From assembly GCF_020400585.1 (NCBI RefSeq), contig NZ_JAINVF010000011.1:62001-126000 (forward strand): a DNA stretch of 64,000 nt, in the 5' to 3' direction. Origin of the DNA: Streptomyces sp. NK08204. GTDB taxonomy: Bacteria > Actinomycetota > Actinomycetes > Streptomycetales > Streptomycetaceae. Shown here piece after piece: positions 15,859 to 24,496 of the stretch. A model generated the notes under the pieces. The model was given only the letters and a program-made list of their open reading frames with translations, did not search any database and had not been told where the DNA came from. A program made the translations under genes and the position numbers. Within the stretch, counting starts at the first letter, position 1. Each line of letters begins with the position of its first letter.

Positions 15859-17028
15859 TCACGGCTTTTGCCCCTGGCGGCTCAGGGCGTCCCGCCCTAT
15901 CCGCTCCGCGACCCGCTCCAGGATCGGCCCGGCGTCGGCCATGCACCGCGCCACGTCCGGCTCGACCTCCGTCAGCGGGTACGCCCGCCGGATCCCGGCC
16001 AGTTCCAGCGCCGCGGGCTCCAGCGCCAGCCGCCCGCACACGGCGACGACGTCCCTGCCCGCGGCGCGGGCGGCGGCGGCCACCCCCGCCGGGGCCTTGC
16101 CGTGCAGCGTCTGCTCGTCCAGGGAGCCCTCGCCGGTGATCACCAGGTCGGCCCGCTGCAGTGCCGGGGCGAAGCCCAGGACGTCCAGCATGACCTCGAT
16201 GCCGGGGCGGAAGCGGGCGCCCAGCAGGAGGGCGCCGTATCCGATGCCGCCCGCCGCGCCCGCACCCGGTGCCGCCGCGTACTCGGCGGCCCGCGGCCCG
16301 GCCTCGGTCTCCAGGACCTTGGCGAAGTGCGCGAGGGCCGCGTCCAGGGTGTCCACGTCCTGGGCAGAGGCCCCCTTCTGCGGGCCGTAGACCGCGGGCG
16401 CGCCCTTGGGACCGGTCAGCGGGTTGTCGACGTCGCTGGCGAGGATCAGCTCGACCGAGGACAGCCGGGGGTCCAGGCCCGACAGGTCGGCGCGGGCCAG
16501 GGCGGCCAGTCCCCCGCCGCCGGGCGGCACCGGCTCCCCGCGCTCGTCCAGGAAGCGCGCGCCCAGCGCGGCCAGCATCCCGGCGCCGCCGTCCGTCGTG
16601 GCGCTGCCGCCCACGCCGAACACGATGGTGCGCGCCCCCGCGTCCAGCGCGGCCCGCAGCAGCTCCCCGGAGCCGTACGTCGAGGCTGTGAGCGGCGCGA
16701 AGACACCGGCCGGCAGCCGCTGCAGGCCGCTGGCCTCCGCCATTTCCACCACCGCCGTGTCGCCGCGCAGCGCGAACGCGGCCGTGACCTCCTGTCCGAG
16801 CGGCCCGGCGACCCGGACCTCCCGGCGTTCGAAGCCTGCCGCGACCGCCGCGTCCACCGTCCCGTCGCCGCCGTCGGCCACGGGCAGCGCCTCGACCCGA
16901 AGGCCCGGCACGACCCGGCGCAGCCCGGCCGTCACCCGCTCGGCGACCTGCACGGCCGTCAGCGAGCCCTTGAACTTGTCCGCGGCGATGAGCACCCGAC
17001 GGGTGTCGTTCACTGCAGCGTCCGCCAC
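15859..17028 (-). CDS. glxK: Glycerate kinase (GlxK family)
   Basis: Phosphorylates D-glycerate with ATP (GlxK/GarK family, usually giving 2-phosphoglycerate). The 389-residue product begins with the family hallmark RRVLIAADKFKGSLTAVQVA, followed by LPVADGGDGTVDA, VVEMAEASGLQ, GVGGSATTDGGAGML and the C-terminal DLVITGEGSLDEQTLHGKAP. Length is normal. It is convergent with pssA and divergent from the ADP-ribosylglycohydrolase gene. Glycerate kinases drain glyoxylate or glycerate; the nearby ethylmalonyl-CoA cluster releases glyoxylate, which may be coincidence. Confidence 0.92.
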   Translation of the reverse strand: MADAAVNDTRRVLIAADKFKGSLTAVQVAERVTAGLRRVVPGLRVEALPVADGGDGTVDAAVAAGFERREVRVAGPLGQEVTAAFALRGDTAVVEMAEASGLQRLPAGVFAPLTASTYGSGELLRAALDAGARTIVFGVGGSATTDGGAGMLAALGARFLDERGEPVPPGGGGLAALARADLSGLDPRLSSVELILASDVDNPLTGPKGAPAVYGPQKGASAQDVDTLDAALAHFAKVLETEAGPRAAEYAAAPGAGAAGGIGYGALLLGARFRPGIEVMLDVLGFAPALQRADLVITGEGSLDEQTLHGKAPAGVAAAARAAGRDVVAVCGRLALEPAALELAGIRRAYPLTEVEPDVARCMADAGPILERVAERIGRDALSRQGQKP

Positions 17029-17177
17029 CTTGCTTTCCCCTTGCTCTCCGGGCCCCGCGCACGTCGGGGCCAGTCGCGCCGCTGCGACCTTAACCTCCGG
17101 ACCAGCGCTGCGTCATGCCCCGACCACACGCTGGGCAGCCGCCGCGCCCGGGGGAAGACGTCCGCCGGGAAAACGGG

Positions 17178-17190
17178 TACACCCCTGCCA
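17178..17190 (+). promoter_or_regulatory. Putative leaderless promoter of the ADP-ribosylglycohydrolase gene
   Basis: TACACC (17178-17183), six bases, then ATG at 17190. No Shine-Dalgarno sequence is present, so a leaderless mRNA is plausible. The hexamer lacks the final T of a standard -10. Confidence 0.3.
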
Positions 17191-18263
17191 TGAGCACGCA
17201 GCGCCCCGAGCCGGATCTCGCCGACCGTATCCACGGCGGATGGCTCGGCCGGATCGCCGGCAACATGCTCGGCAAGCCGGTCGAACAGGGGGAGGTGTGG
17301 ACGCGCGAGCGCATCGACCGCTATCTGCGGCGGGCCGAGGCCCTGCCGCTCACCGACTACCTGCCGGAGCCCGCCACCCCCGGCGACCGCGCCGTGCTGC
17401 GCCCGGAGTGGCGCCAGTGCGTGCGCGGCCGGATCCACGGCAGCTGCCGGGACGACGATGTCGACTACGCGATCCTCGGCCTCGACCTGCTGGAGATCCA
17501 CGGCTTCGGCTTCAGCACCGAGCAGGTCAGCGGCCTGTGGCTGTTGCGGCTGCCGTATCTGCAGACCTTCACCGCGGAGCGGGCGGCCTACCGCAATCTC
17601 ACGAACGGGCTGAAACCGCCGCTGACGGCGACGTACGACAACCCGTACCAGGAGTGGATCGGCGCCCTGATCCGGGCCGATGTGCACGGCTGGACCCGTC
17701 CCGGCGACCCGGCGGGCGCGGCCGGGCAGGCCCGCCGGGACGCGGTCCTGTCCCACACCGGCAACGGCGTCTACGGCGCCATGTGGGCCGCCGCGCTGAT
17801 CTCGGCGGCGTTCACCGCCGAGACCGTGCGCGACGCGCTGGAGAGCGCGCTCGGCGTGATCCCGGCGAGCAGCCGCCTGGCCCGCACCCTGCGCCGGGTG
17901 ATGACGCTCCACGAGTCCGGGCTGCCCTGGGAGGAGACCCTGGCCACGGTGTCCGCGGAGACCGCGGGGCTCGGCTGGATCCACACCGTCCCGAACGCGG
18001 CCGTCCTCACCGCCGGGCTGCTGTACGGCGACGACGACTTCACGCGCACGCTCGCCCTGACCGTGCGCGGCGGTCTGGACACCGACTCCAACGGGGCGAC
18101 GGCGGGTTCGGTGGCCGGGGTCCGTGTCGGCGCGGCGGCCGTCCCCGCCCAGTGGCGGGATCCGCTGGAGGACACGGTCCGCAGCGCGGTGTTCGGCTTC
18201 GACGGCGTACGGATCAGTGCGCTGGCCGAACGCACCCTGCGCCTGGCGACGAGCGGGCCGTAG
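17190..18263 (+). CDS. ADP-ribosylglycohydrolase family protein
   Basis: Binuclear-Mg enzyme family that removes ADP-ribose from proteins or small molecules. The 357-residue protein has the family N-terminus GGWLGRIAGNMLGKPVEQGE, a metal-binding acidic cluster CRDDDVDYAIL at about residue 90 (canonical members have TDDT) and the C-terminal metal motif GGLDTDSNGATAGSVAGV. The altered first motif (DDDVD) is common to a distinct actinobacterial branch, so the substrate could differ from DraG. ATG at 17190 is chosen over an upstream in-frame ATG at 17115 because residues before it are not protein-like. The Nudix gene follows in 28 bp. Confidence 0.85.
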   Translation: MSTQRPEPDLADRIHGGWLGRIAGNMLGKPVEQGEVWTRERIDRYLRRAEALPLTDYLPEPATPGDRAVLRPEWRQCVRGRIHGSCRDDDVDYAILGLDLLEIHGFGFSTEQVSGLWLLRLPYLQTFTAERAAYRNLTNGLKPPLTATYDNPYQEWIGALIRADVHGWTRPGDPAGAAGQARRDAVLSHTGNGVYGAMWAAALISAAFTAETVRDALESALGVIPASSRLARTLRRVMTLHESGLPWEETLATVSAETAGLGWIHTVPNAAVLTAGLLYGDDDFTRTLALTVRGGLDTDSNGATAGSVAGVRVGAAAVPAQWRDPLEDTVRSAVFGFDGVRISALAERTLRLATSGP

Positions 18264-18279
18264 CCCAGCGCCGCCTGGT

Positions 18280-18292
18280 TACCCTTCCTGAA
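18280..18292 (+). promoter_or_regulatory. Putative leaderless promoter of the Nudix gene
   Basis: TACCCT (18280-18285) is followed by exactly six bases and the ATG at 18292. No ribosome-binding site is available. Confidence 0.4.
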
Positions 18293-18786
18293 TGACTTCA
18301 ACCCAGGACTTCGCCGCGTACATCGCCGGCCTGCCCCGTGTCCTCGCCGGTGCCGCCGCCCTCTTCCGCGACGCCGAGGGGCGCGTGCTGCTCGTCGAGC
18401 CCAACTACCGCGAGGGCTGGGCCCTTCCGGGGGGCACGATCGAGTCGGACGACGGCGAGACGCCCCGCCAGGGGGCACGCCGCGAGACGCTGGAGGAGAT
18501 CGGCCTGGACCGGGAGCTGGGGCGGCTGCTGGCCGTGGACTGGGTGCACGGCACGGGAAGGCCACCGCTGGTGGCGTACGTGTACGACGGCGGCGTCCTC
18601 ACGGACTCCGAGCTCAAGGCCATCCGTCTGCAGCAGGAGGAGCTGCTCTCCTGGCGTCTGGTCCCCCGCGAGGAGATCACCGGCCGTCTGCCCGGCGCCC
18701 TCGGCCGCCGTGCCCTCGCGGCGCTGGACGTGCTGGCGGAGGGCTCGGGCACGGCGGAGCTGGAGAACGGTCACCGGGTGGCCTGA
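18292..18786 (+). CDS. Nudix hydrolase
   Basis: Hydrolyses a nucleoside diphosphate linked to an unknown group. The 164-residue protein has a Nudix box with the catalytic helix RETLEEIGL and a GGTIESDDGETPRQGA lead-in, one or two residues longer than the consensus G-x5-E spacing. The metal-binding Glu pair EE is intact. The C-terminal part (RLQQEELLSWRLVPREEI) is typical of Streptomyces Nudix proteins. It probably starts leaderless at 18292 and stops 11 bp before the convergent MFS gene ends. Confidence 0.9.
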   Translation: MTSTQDFAAYIAGLPRVLAGAAALFRDAEGRVLLVEPNYREGWALPGGTIESDDGETPRQGARRETLEEIGLDRELGRLLAVDWVHGTGRPPLVAYVYDGGVLTDSELKAIRLQQEELLSWRLVPREEITGRLPGALGRRALAALDVLAEGSGTAELENGHRVA

Positions 18787-18797
18787 GCGGAGGAGTA

Positions 18798-20333
18798 CTA
18801 CGTCCGGGGTTGCCTGCGGCGGGGCATCAGCAGGTAGGCCGCCACCGCCGCCGCGACCGGCAGGACGCTGACGACCAGCATGGTGAGGCGCAGACTTTGG
18901 GCGAAGTCCAGCCCGAGGTTCAGCCCTGAAGCCTGGCGGAGCAGGTTCGGGTCGTACACGGTGCTGCCCGGGCTGTGCGCCATCCCGCTGCGCACGGCAT
19001 CCACGGCCTGCTCTGCCCTGGCCACCGACAGCCCGCGTGCCTTCGCGTCCGCCAGCCACTCACGGTGGAAGAACACGTTGAGGAGCAGCAGGTAGACGGT
19101 GGGCCCCAAAGCGGTGCCGGTCACCGCGAAGGCCATCTGAACGGAGGCCACCGTGCCGGAACGTCCTTCCGGCGCTTGGGAGAGGACCGTCTCGGACACC
19201 GATGTGGAAGCCACCACCGACCCGAGGTTGGACGACCAGGTGGCCACCACGAGCAGCCACACCGCCATCGTGGGTCCGGCGGTGCCCGCCAGCAGCAGTC
19301 CGCCGGCCGCCATGATCAGCAGGCCGGTGACCATGACGGGCCGCGGGGTGCACGTCCCGACCAGGCGCCCCGCCAGGATGACGGCACCGGCGATCAGCAG
19401 GGTGCCGGGCAGGTACAGCAGGCCGATGGTCTCCGGGGACAACGCCAGCACCGCGCTGCCGAACTGCCCCAGGACGATGCTGAGACCCGCGATCAGCAGG
19501 TTCAGGGTGAGGGTCGCGCACAGGGCCACGCTGAACGGCGCGCTGCGGAACAGTGCCAGGTCCACCACGGGATCCGGAGCGCGGCGCGCATGGAGTACGA
19601 AGAGCAGGGCGGCGAGCGCACTGATCGACAAAGGGACCCAGGTCTCGGGCCGGGAGACACCGTTCTGCGCCGCGGCGAGTCCGACGACGAGGGCCAGCAG
19701 GATCATCCCGACCAGAGCGACACCGACCACGTCGAGGTGACGGCCCTGCTGGACGGGTGACTCGGTGACGTACCGGGCGATCAGCCAGAGCGAGACCAGG
19801 CACAGCACGGGGGCGATGAGGAACAGGAACCGCCAGCCGACGGCCGCCACCACCCAGCCGGCGAAGGTGGGGGTCACCCCGCACAGCATCACGTCGACGG
19901 CCATCATGAGGCCGATGGCCACCGGCCGCCGCTCGGGCGCCACGGACACCTTCAGCAGGGCCAGGGGGACCCCCAGCAGGGCGGTCATCCCCAGGCCGTC
20001 CAGGAAGCGCATCGCCAGCAGGTAGCCGTAGCCGGGAGACAGGGTGGAGAGCAGATCGACGACCGTGACCACGATCAGTCCCGCCATGAGCAGTCGCTTG
20101 AGCCCGATGGCGTCTCCGATCCTGCCCGCGGCGAGAACGGAGGCCGCCATCACCAAAGTCGCCGCTCCGCCGAGCAGCCCCACGCCCTGCGGCGGCACAT
20201 GCAGGGCCCGCGTCACGTGCGGCAGGTTCAGGCTGAGCACCAGCGGGTCGAGGACCGAGACCGTGAAGGCGAGCGCGGGTCCGAGGACGATCGGCAGGAG
20301 CGCCGCGCCGCCGCGTGACCCGACTGCAGTCAC
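18798..20333 (-). CDS. MFS transporter, DHA2-like exporter
   Basis: Major facilitator superfamily protein of 511 residues with about 14 hydrophobic segments, the count of drug:H+ antiporter-2 exporters. LAAGRIGDAIGLKRLLMAG is the loop 2-3 motif (G-x3-D-x2-G-x-K/R-x2-L), and RFLDGLGMTALLGVPLALL resembles motif B. The long periplasmic loop before the last helix (about residues 425-480) is also DHA2-like. GTG at 20333 (MTAVGSRGG) is chosen, with GGGGG about ten bases upstream. Cargo is unknown. No regulator is adjacent; the divergent neighbour is a sirtuin. Confidence 0.88.
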   Translation of the reverse strand: MTAVGSRGGAALLPIVLGPALAFTVSVLDPLVLSLNLPHVTRALHVPPQGVGLLGGAATLVMAASVLAAGRIGDAIGLKRLLMAGLIVVTVVDLLSTLSPGYGYLLAMRFLDGLGMTALLGVPLALLKVSVAPERRPVAIGLMMAVDVMLCGVTPTFAGWVVAAVGWRFLFLIAPVLCLVSLWLIARYVTESPVQQGRHLDVVGVALVGMILLALVVGLAAAQNGVSRPETWVPLSISALAALLFVLHARRAPDPVVDLALFRSAPFSVALCATLTLNLLIAGLSIVLGQFGSAVLALSPETIGLLYLPGTLLIAGAVILAGRLVGTCTPRPVMVTGLLIMAAGGLLLAGTAGPTMAVWLLVVATWSSNLGSVVASTSVSETVLSQAPEGRSGTVASVQMAFAVTGTALGPTVYLLLLNVFFHREWLADAKARGLSVARAEQAVDAVRSGMAHSPGSTVYDPNLLRQASGLNLGLDFAQSLRLTMLVVSVLPVAAAVAAYLLMPRRRQPRT

Positions 20334-20500
20334 TGCGACACCCCCTGTGCTCCCAGGCCCATGCCGGCCGACGCTAACCCGGCCCCCGCGTGCCGCCGGG
20401 CTTTCCCGGGCCGACGCGCACAAAAGCCCGGCGTTCGGCCCACCCGGGGTCCGGCGCCGTAGCACGCCGATAACAGCTCGCCTCACGCGCACGGGCGTCC

Positions 20501-20513
20501 TACCCTCGGCCCA
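20501..20513 (+). promoter_or_regulatory. Putative leaderless promoter of the sirtuin gene
   Basis: TACCCT (20501-20506), six bases, then the ATG at 20513. No ribosome-binding site is present. Confidence 0.45.
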
Positions 20514-21247
20514 TGAACAGGCCCCTCATCGCCGTCCTCAGTGGTGCCGGTATCTCCACGGACTCCGGGATCCCTGACTACCGCGGCCCGAACGGGCTGT
20601 GGCGGCGGGATCCGCAGGCCGAGAAGCTCGTGACGTACGAGTACTACATGAGCGATCCGGAGGTCCGGCGCCGCTCCTGGCAGATGCGGCGCAAGAGCCG
20701 CACGCTCCAGGCGCAGCCGAACGCCGCGCACCTGGCCGTGGCCGAGCTCGAGCGCTCCGGAGTGCCCGTGCGGGTCATCACGCAGAACGTGGACGGACTG
20801 CACCAGCTCGCCGGCATGCCCGCACGCAAGGTGCTGGAACTGCACGGCACCGCGCACAGCGTCGTGTGCACGCGGTGCCATGCGCGCGGCCCCATGGAGG
20901 ACGCCCTGGCCCGCGTCGAGGCCGGCGAGGAGGACCCGCCGTGCCTCACGTGCGGCGGCATCCTCAAGTCCGCCACCGTGATGTTCGGCGAACGGCTCGA
21001 CCCCATGGTGCTCGGCGAGGCCGTCGCGATCACCAAGGCCTGCACGGTGTTCATCGCGGTCGGCAGCAGCCTCCAGGTGCAGCCCGCCGCCGGCCTCGCC
21101 GGTCTCGCCGCCGACCACGGCGCGCGGCTGATCATCGTCAACGCCGAGCCGACCCCGTACGACGACCGCGCCGACGACGTCGTCCGGGAGCCGATCGGCA
21201 CGGCGCTGCCGGCGCTGCTGCGCGGGCTGCGCGACGCCGGTCGGTGA
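20513..21247 (+). CDS. NAD-dependent protein deacylase (sirtuin)
   Basis: Sir2-family enzyme removing acyl groups from lysines using NAD. The 244-residue protein shows GAGIS (11-15), the GIPDYRG loop, QNVD (91-94), the catalytic His111 in ELHGT, and four zinc cysteines C119, C122, C144 and C147. VGSSLQVQPAAGL and IIVNAEPTPYD complete the NAD site. The Y-x2-R pair typical of class III desuccinylases is not obvious, as the segment after the RG loop reads NGLWRRDP, so plain deacetylase activity is likelier. It is probably translated from a leaderless mRNA. Confidence 0.93.
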   Translation: MNRPLIAVLSGAGISTDSGIPDYRGPNGLWRRDPQAEKLVTYEYYMSDPEVRRRSWQMRRKSRTLQAQPNAAHLAVAELERSGVPVRVITQNVDGLHQLAGMPARKVLELHGTAHSVVCTRCHARGPMEDALARVEAGEEDPPCLTCGGILKSATVMFGERLDPMVLGEAVAITKACTVFIAVGSSLQVQPAAGLAGLAADHGARLIIVNAEPTPYDDRADDVVREPIGTALPALLRGLRDAGR

Positions 21248-21292
21248 TCGGCGTCGTGCCGCTCGACCACCCCGTCGGACCAGGTCTTACTG

Positions 21293-22267
21293 TCAGACCA
21301 GGTAGTTCTTGTAGAAGATGCTGGAGCGGCGGTCGCCTTCGTCGCCGGTGGCGAAGCCGATGAAGAGACGGGACTCGCCCGCGTCGGTGCGGTAGATGGC
21401 GAGACCCTCGGGTTCCCGCCAGGTCAGCGTGGAGCCGGCCTTGGTGAACACCGGGCCCTGGGCGATCTTGCCGGTGTTCACATTGATGCTGGTGAGGTAG
21501 GTGTTTCCGGGAGGCGGGTTGGTGCCCGAGTAGTGGTCGCCCGTCTGGAAGTACATGTAGGAGCCGTACAGGGTGTAGCCCTGGGCCGTGCCGGCGATCG
21601 GCGGCGGGGTGAACTTGGCGACCGGCCTGCTGAAGTCGCCCCTGTCGACGTCGGAGAGGTTGTAGACGGCGATGTGCTTGGCGCCGTCCTTGTGGTAGCG
21701 GACGATCATGCGCTTGTACACCGGGTCGATGGAGCAGGTGTACTCCGAGGCACCGGAGATCGGCTGGAACCTGCCGAAGGTGGTGGACGACGCGTCGAGG
21801 GTGGTGCCCGCGCGGTACTTGATCAGGGCGAGCTTGGTGCCGTAGCCGTGGCCGTTGGCCTCGCACTCGATCCACAGGTAGCTGCTGCTGCCGCTCGGGC
21901 GGACACCGAAGGCGACGCCGTGACCGAACCCGTTGAGGTGCATGTACGACACGTAGTTGCCGTGCAGGTCGAGGTGGCTGATGCACAGGTCGCCGGCCGA
22001 CTCCGGGCTGCCCGACCGTTTGGCGGCGACGAACAGACGCTTGTTGACGGAGTCGAAGGCGAAGCTCTGCTGGACGCGCGTGCTGTGCAGCCTCTTGCTG
22101 CGGAACAGGTCGTAGGAGGGCTTCGACAGGTCGAAGCGCTTCGTCGTGGTCACCGACGCGGACGCACTCTGGGCGCCGTACCCGAGACCGAGCGCGGCGA
22201 GTCCGGCGCCTGCGCCGGTGCGCAGCAGCCCTCGACGGGTGGGGGACGTACGTGCGGTGAACTCCAT
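21293..22267 (-). CDS. Tat-exported propeller-like protein (TagC-like)
   Basis: Secreted 324-residue protein with a twin-arginine signal (TSPTRRGLLRTG, a hydrophobic core, then SASAS). The mature part has recurring Trp/Tyr-rich beta repeats (GYGTKLALIKYRAG, YTCSIDPVYKRMIVRYH, YTLYGSYMYFQTGDHYSG), matching Streptomyces proteins usually labelled teichoic acid biosynthesis protein C, a likely beta-propeller also related to phage receptor-binding domains. The enzymatic role is unproven. ATG at 22267 has GAGAGG about 8 bases upstream. A longer frame to 22303 lacks a site. Confidence 0.75.
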   Translation of the reverse strand: MEFTARTSPTRRGLLRTGAGAGLAALGLGYGAQSASASVTTTKRFDLSKPSYDLFRSKRLHSTRVQQSFAFDSVNKRLFVAAKRSGSPESAGDLCISHLDLHGNYVSYMHLNGFGHGVAFGVRPSGSSSYLWIECEANGHGYGTKLALIKYRAGTTLDASSTTFGRFQPISGASEYTCSIDPVYKRMIVRYHKDGAKHIAVYNLSDVDRGDFSRPVAKFTPPPIAGTAQGYTLYGSYMYFQTGDHYSGTNPPPGNTYLTSINVNTGKIAQGPVFTKAGSTLTWREPEGLAIYRTDAGESRLFIGFATGDEGDRRSSIFYKNYLV

Positions 22268-22337
22268 GAAGAGCCTCTCTGAGAAGGTGGGTGAACAACC
22301 CAACCTAATACACGGAGTTCACAGGCAGTCACTTCGC

Positions 22338-22838
22338 TCAGGGCACCTGGAACAGTGCCGTTCCCCGTTCGAAGTCGAGGAGTCGGCGTTTGCGGTCCAG
22401 GCCGCCGCCGTAGCCGGTGAGGCTGCCGTCGGAGCCGATCACGCGGTGGCAGGGGACGATGATGCCCACGGGGTTGCGGCCGTTGGCGAGACCGACCGCG
22501 CGGGACGCGCCGGATCTGCCCAGGGCGTCGGCGAGTTGGCCGTAGCTGCGCGTCTCGCCGTGGGGGATCCGGGTGAGCTGGTCCCAGACGGCTCGCTGGA
22601 ACGGGGTTCCCACCAGGGCCAGTCGGACGGTGAAGGTCTTCAACTCGCCCGCGAAGTACGCCGAGAGCTGTTCGCCCGCTTCGGCGAACACGGCTCGGCC
22701 GTCGTCGCGCTCGCCGAAGCTCTCCTCGTCCGGGCGGTGCCGCTGGCCGGCCATGTACAGGCCGCACAGGGCTCCGTCGGCGTCGGCGACGAGGGTGAGC
22801 GGGCCGTAGGGGCTGTCGATGACCGTGTGCTGCCTCAC
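22338..22838 (-). CDS. ogt: Methylated-DNA-protein-cysteine methyltransferase
   Basis: Suicide repair protein that takes the methyl group from O6-methylguanine onto its active Cys. The 166-residue protein has the PCHR motif in GIIVPCHRVIGSDGSL, the Asn-hinge region LANGRNPVG, and helix-turn-helix RIPHGETRSYGQLADALG. GTG at 22838 has GAAGG about 7 bases upstream. Its start lies 11 bp after the Ada-AlkA stop, so it is the second gene of an alkylation-repair operon. Confidence 0.93.
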   Translation of the reverse strand: MRQHTVIDSPYGPLTLVADADGALCGLYMAGQRHRPDEESFGERDDGRAVFAEAGEQLSAYFAGELKTFTVRLALVGTPFQRAVWDQLTRIPHGETRSYGQLADALGRSGASRAVGLANGRNPVGIIVPCHRVIGSDGSLTGYGGGLDRKRRLLDFERGTALFQVP

Positions 22839-22849
22839 GGTGAACCTTC

Positions 22850-24328
22850 TTACGCGGGGAGGAAGTTGATCGGGTGGCTGTCGGTCGCCCACAGGTACTG
22901 GACGGCGTAGGCACGCCAGGGCCGCCAGGCCGCCGCGCGTGCGGTGAGCGCGGCCGGGGTGGACGGCAGGCCCAGCTCCTGCGCCGCGCGCCGGATGCCC
23001 AGGTCGGTGGGGAGGAAGGCGTCGGGGTCGCCGAGGGCGCGCATCGCGATGACCTCGACCGTCCAGGGACCGAAGCCGGGCAGGGCGAGCAGGCGGGCGC
23101 GGGCCTCGGACCAGTCGGATTCGGCTCCCAGGTGCAGTCTTCCGTCCGCGAGTTGTTCCACGAGGGTGGTGAAGGTGGTGCGCCGGGTGCGGGGCATGGC
23201 AAGGGTCTCGGGGTCGACGGCGGCCAGCGCCTGCGGGGAGGGGAAGAGGTGGGTGAGACCGCCCTCGGGGTCGTCCAGCGGTTTGCCGTGCGCGGTGACC
23301 AGGCGGGCCGCGTGCGTGCGGGCGGCGGCCGTGGAGACCTGCTGTCCGAGCACGGCGCGGACGGCGAACTCGGCCGCGTCGACCGTCCGCGGCACCCGGC
23401 GGCCCGGGGCCTTGTCGACCAGGGGTGCGAGCAACGGGTCCGTGCGCAGCTGGTCGTCCACGGCGACCGGGTCGGCGTCCAGGTCGAGCAGGCGGCGGCA
23501 GCGGCTGATGGCCACGGTCAGGTCGCGCAGGTCGCTCAGGGTGAGGCGGCAGGCGATGTGGTCGGGGCGCGGGGCGAGCGCGACGATGCCGTGCCCGTAC
23601 GGCAACTGCAGCGTGCGCCGGTAGGCGCCGTCCCGCCACTCCTCCACGCCGGGTACGGCGGTGGCGGCGAGGTGGCCGAAGAGGTTGTCCGGGTTGAGCG
23701 GGGCGCGCAGCGGCAGCCGGAGGGAGAGGGCTCCGGGGGTGGCCGGGGCGGTGGTTGCGGGGTTCTTCGGCAGTCTGGCGCGCAGTTCACCGGGGGTCAG
23801 GGCGAACACCTCGCGCACGGTGTCGTTGAAGGTGCGGATGGAGGAGAAACCGGCCGCGAAGGCGATCTGCGACATGGGCAGCGGGGTCGTCTCGATGAGC
23901 AGCCGCGCGGTCTGGGCACGCTGGGCGCGGGCCAGCGCGAGGGGCCCGGCCCCCAGCTCCGCGAGGAGCTGCCGCTCGACCTGCCGGGTGCTGTAGCCGA
24001 GCCGCGCGGCGAGTCCGGGCACACCCTCGCGGTCCACGACCCCGTCGGCGATCAGCCGCATGGCGCGGGCCACCAGGTCGGCGCGCCGGTTCCACTCCGG
24101 GGAACCCGGGCTGGTGTCCGGCCGGCAGCGCTTGCAGGCCCGGAAACCGGCCTGCTGGCAGGCGGCGGCGCTCGGGTGGAACGTCATGTTCTCCGGCTTG
24201 GGCGGGACCGCCGGGCAGCTGGGCCGGCAGTAGATGCGGGTGGTCAGGACGGCCGTGAAGAACCACCCGTCGAACCGCGCGTCCTTGGACTGCACGGCGC
24301 GCACGCAGTGCTCCCGGTCGAGGTGCAT
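22850..24328 (-). CDS. Ada-AlkA fusion: methylphosphotriester sensor and 3-methyladenine glycosylase
   Basis: Multifunctional DNA alkylation-repair protein of 492 residues. An N-terminal Ada metal-binding domain has zinc cysteines C34, C38, C65 and C68; C34 is the expected methyl acceptor. It is followed by an AraC-type helix-turn-helix (about 90-190, LGYSTRQVERQLLAELG and IAFAAGFSSIRTFNDTVRE). The C-terminal AlkA domain has the HhH motif LPGFGPWTVEVIAMRAL and the catalytic Asp in FLPTDLGIRRAA. It should sense methylphosphotriesters, activate its own operon, and excise alkylated bases. ATG 24328 (MHLDREH) fits relatives; 24340 is an alternative. This matches the AdaA-AlkA arrangement known in mycobacteria. 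Confidence 0.9.
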   Translation of the reverse strand: MHLDREHCVRAVQSKDARFDGWFFTAVLTTRIYCRPSCPAVPPKPENMTFHPSAAACQQAGFRACKRCRPDTSPGSPEWNRRADLVARAMRLIADGVVDREGVPGLAARLGYSTRQVERQLLAELGAGPLALARAQRAQTARLLIETTPLPMSQIAFAAGFSSIRTFNDTVREVFALTPGELRARLPKNPATTAPATPGALSLRLPLRAPLNPDNLFGHLAATAVPGVEEWRDGAYRRTLQLPYGHGIVALAPRPDHIACRLTLSDLRDLTVAISRCRRLLDLDADPVAVDDQLRTDPLLAPLVDKAPGRRVPRTVDAAEFAVRAVLGQQVSTAAARTHAARLVTAHGKPLDDPEGGLTHLFPSPQALAAVDPETLAMPRTRRTTFTTLVEQLADGRLHLGAESDWSEARARLLALPGFGPWTVEVIAMRALGDPDAFLPTDLGIRRAAQELGLPSTPAALTARAAAWRPWRAYAVQYLWATDSHPINFLPA

Positions 24329-24450
24329 GCCTGTCTGCATGCGTCCAGGATCGGGCAGAGCGGCACGCGTGTGCTGGCGAGAATCCGACACGTACCTGGG
24401 CATGGCCAGGCCTTCCATGGCCTCCGGCAGGTGAAGGTCGCCTCTTGGCT

Positions 24451-24494
24451 GCCCAGCCCCGCGTGCCGCCCCGCCCAGCCCCGCGTGCCGCCCC
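24451..24494. repeat. Perfect 22-bp tandem repeat, two copies
   Basis: Bases 24451-24472 are repeated exactly at 24473-24494, and the next bases (GCTCAG) begin a decayed third copy. It lies just downstream of the MetF-like stop at 24497 and upstream of ada-alkA. No function is evident; it may be replication slippage. Confidence 0.85.
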
Positions 24495-24496
24495 GC

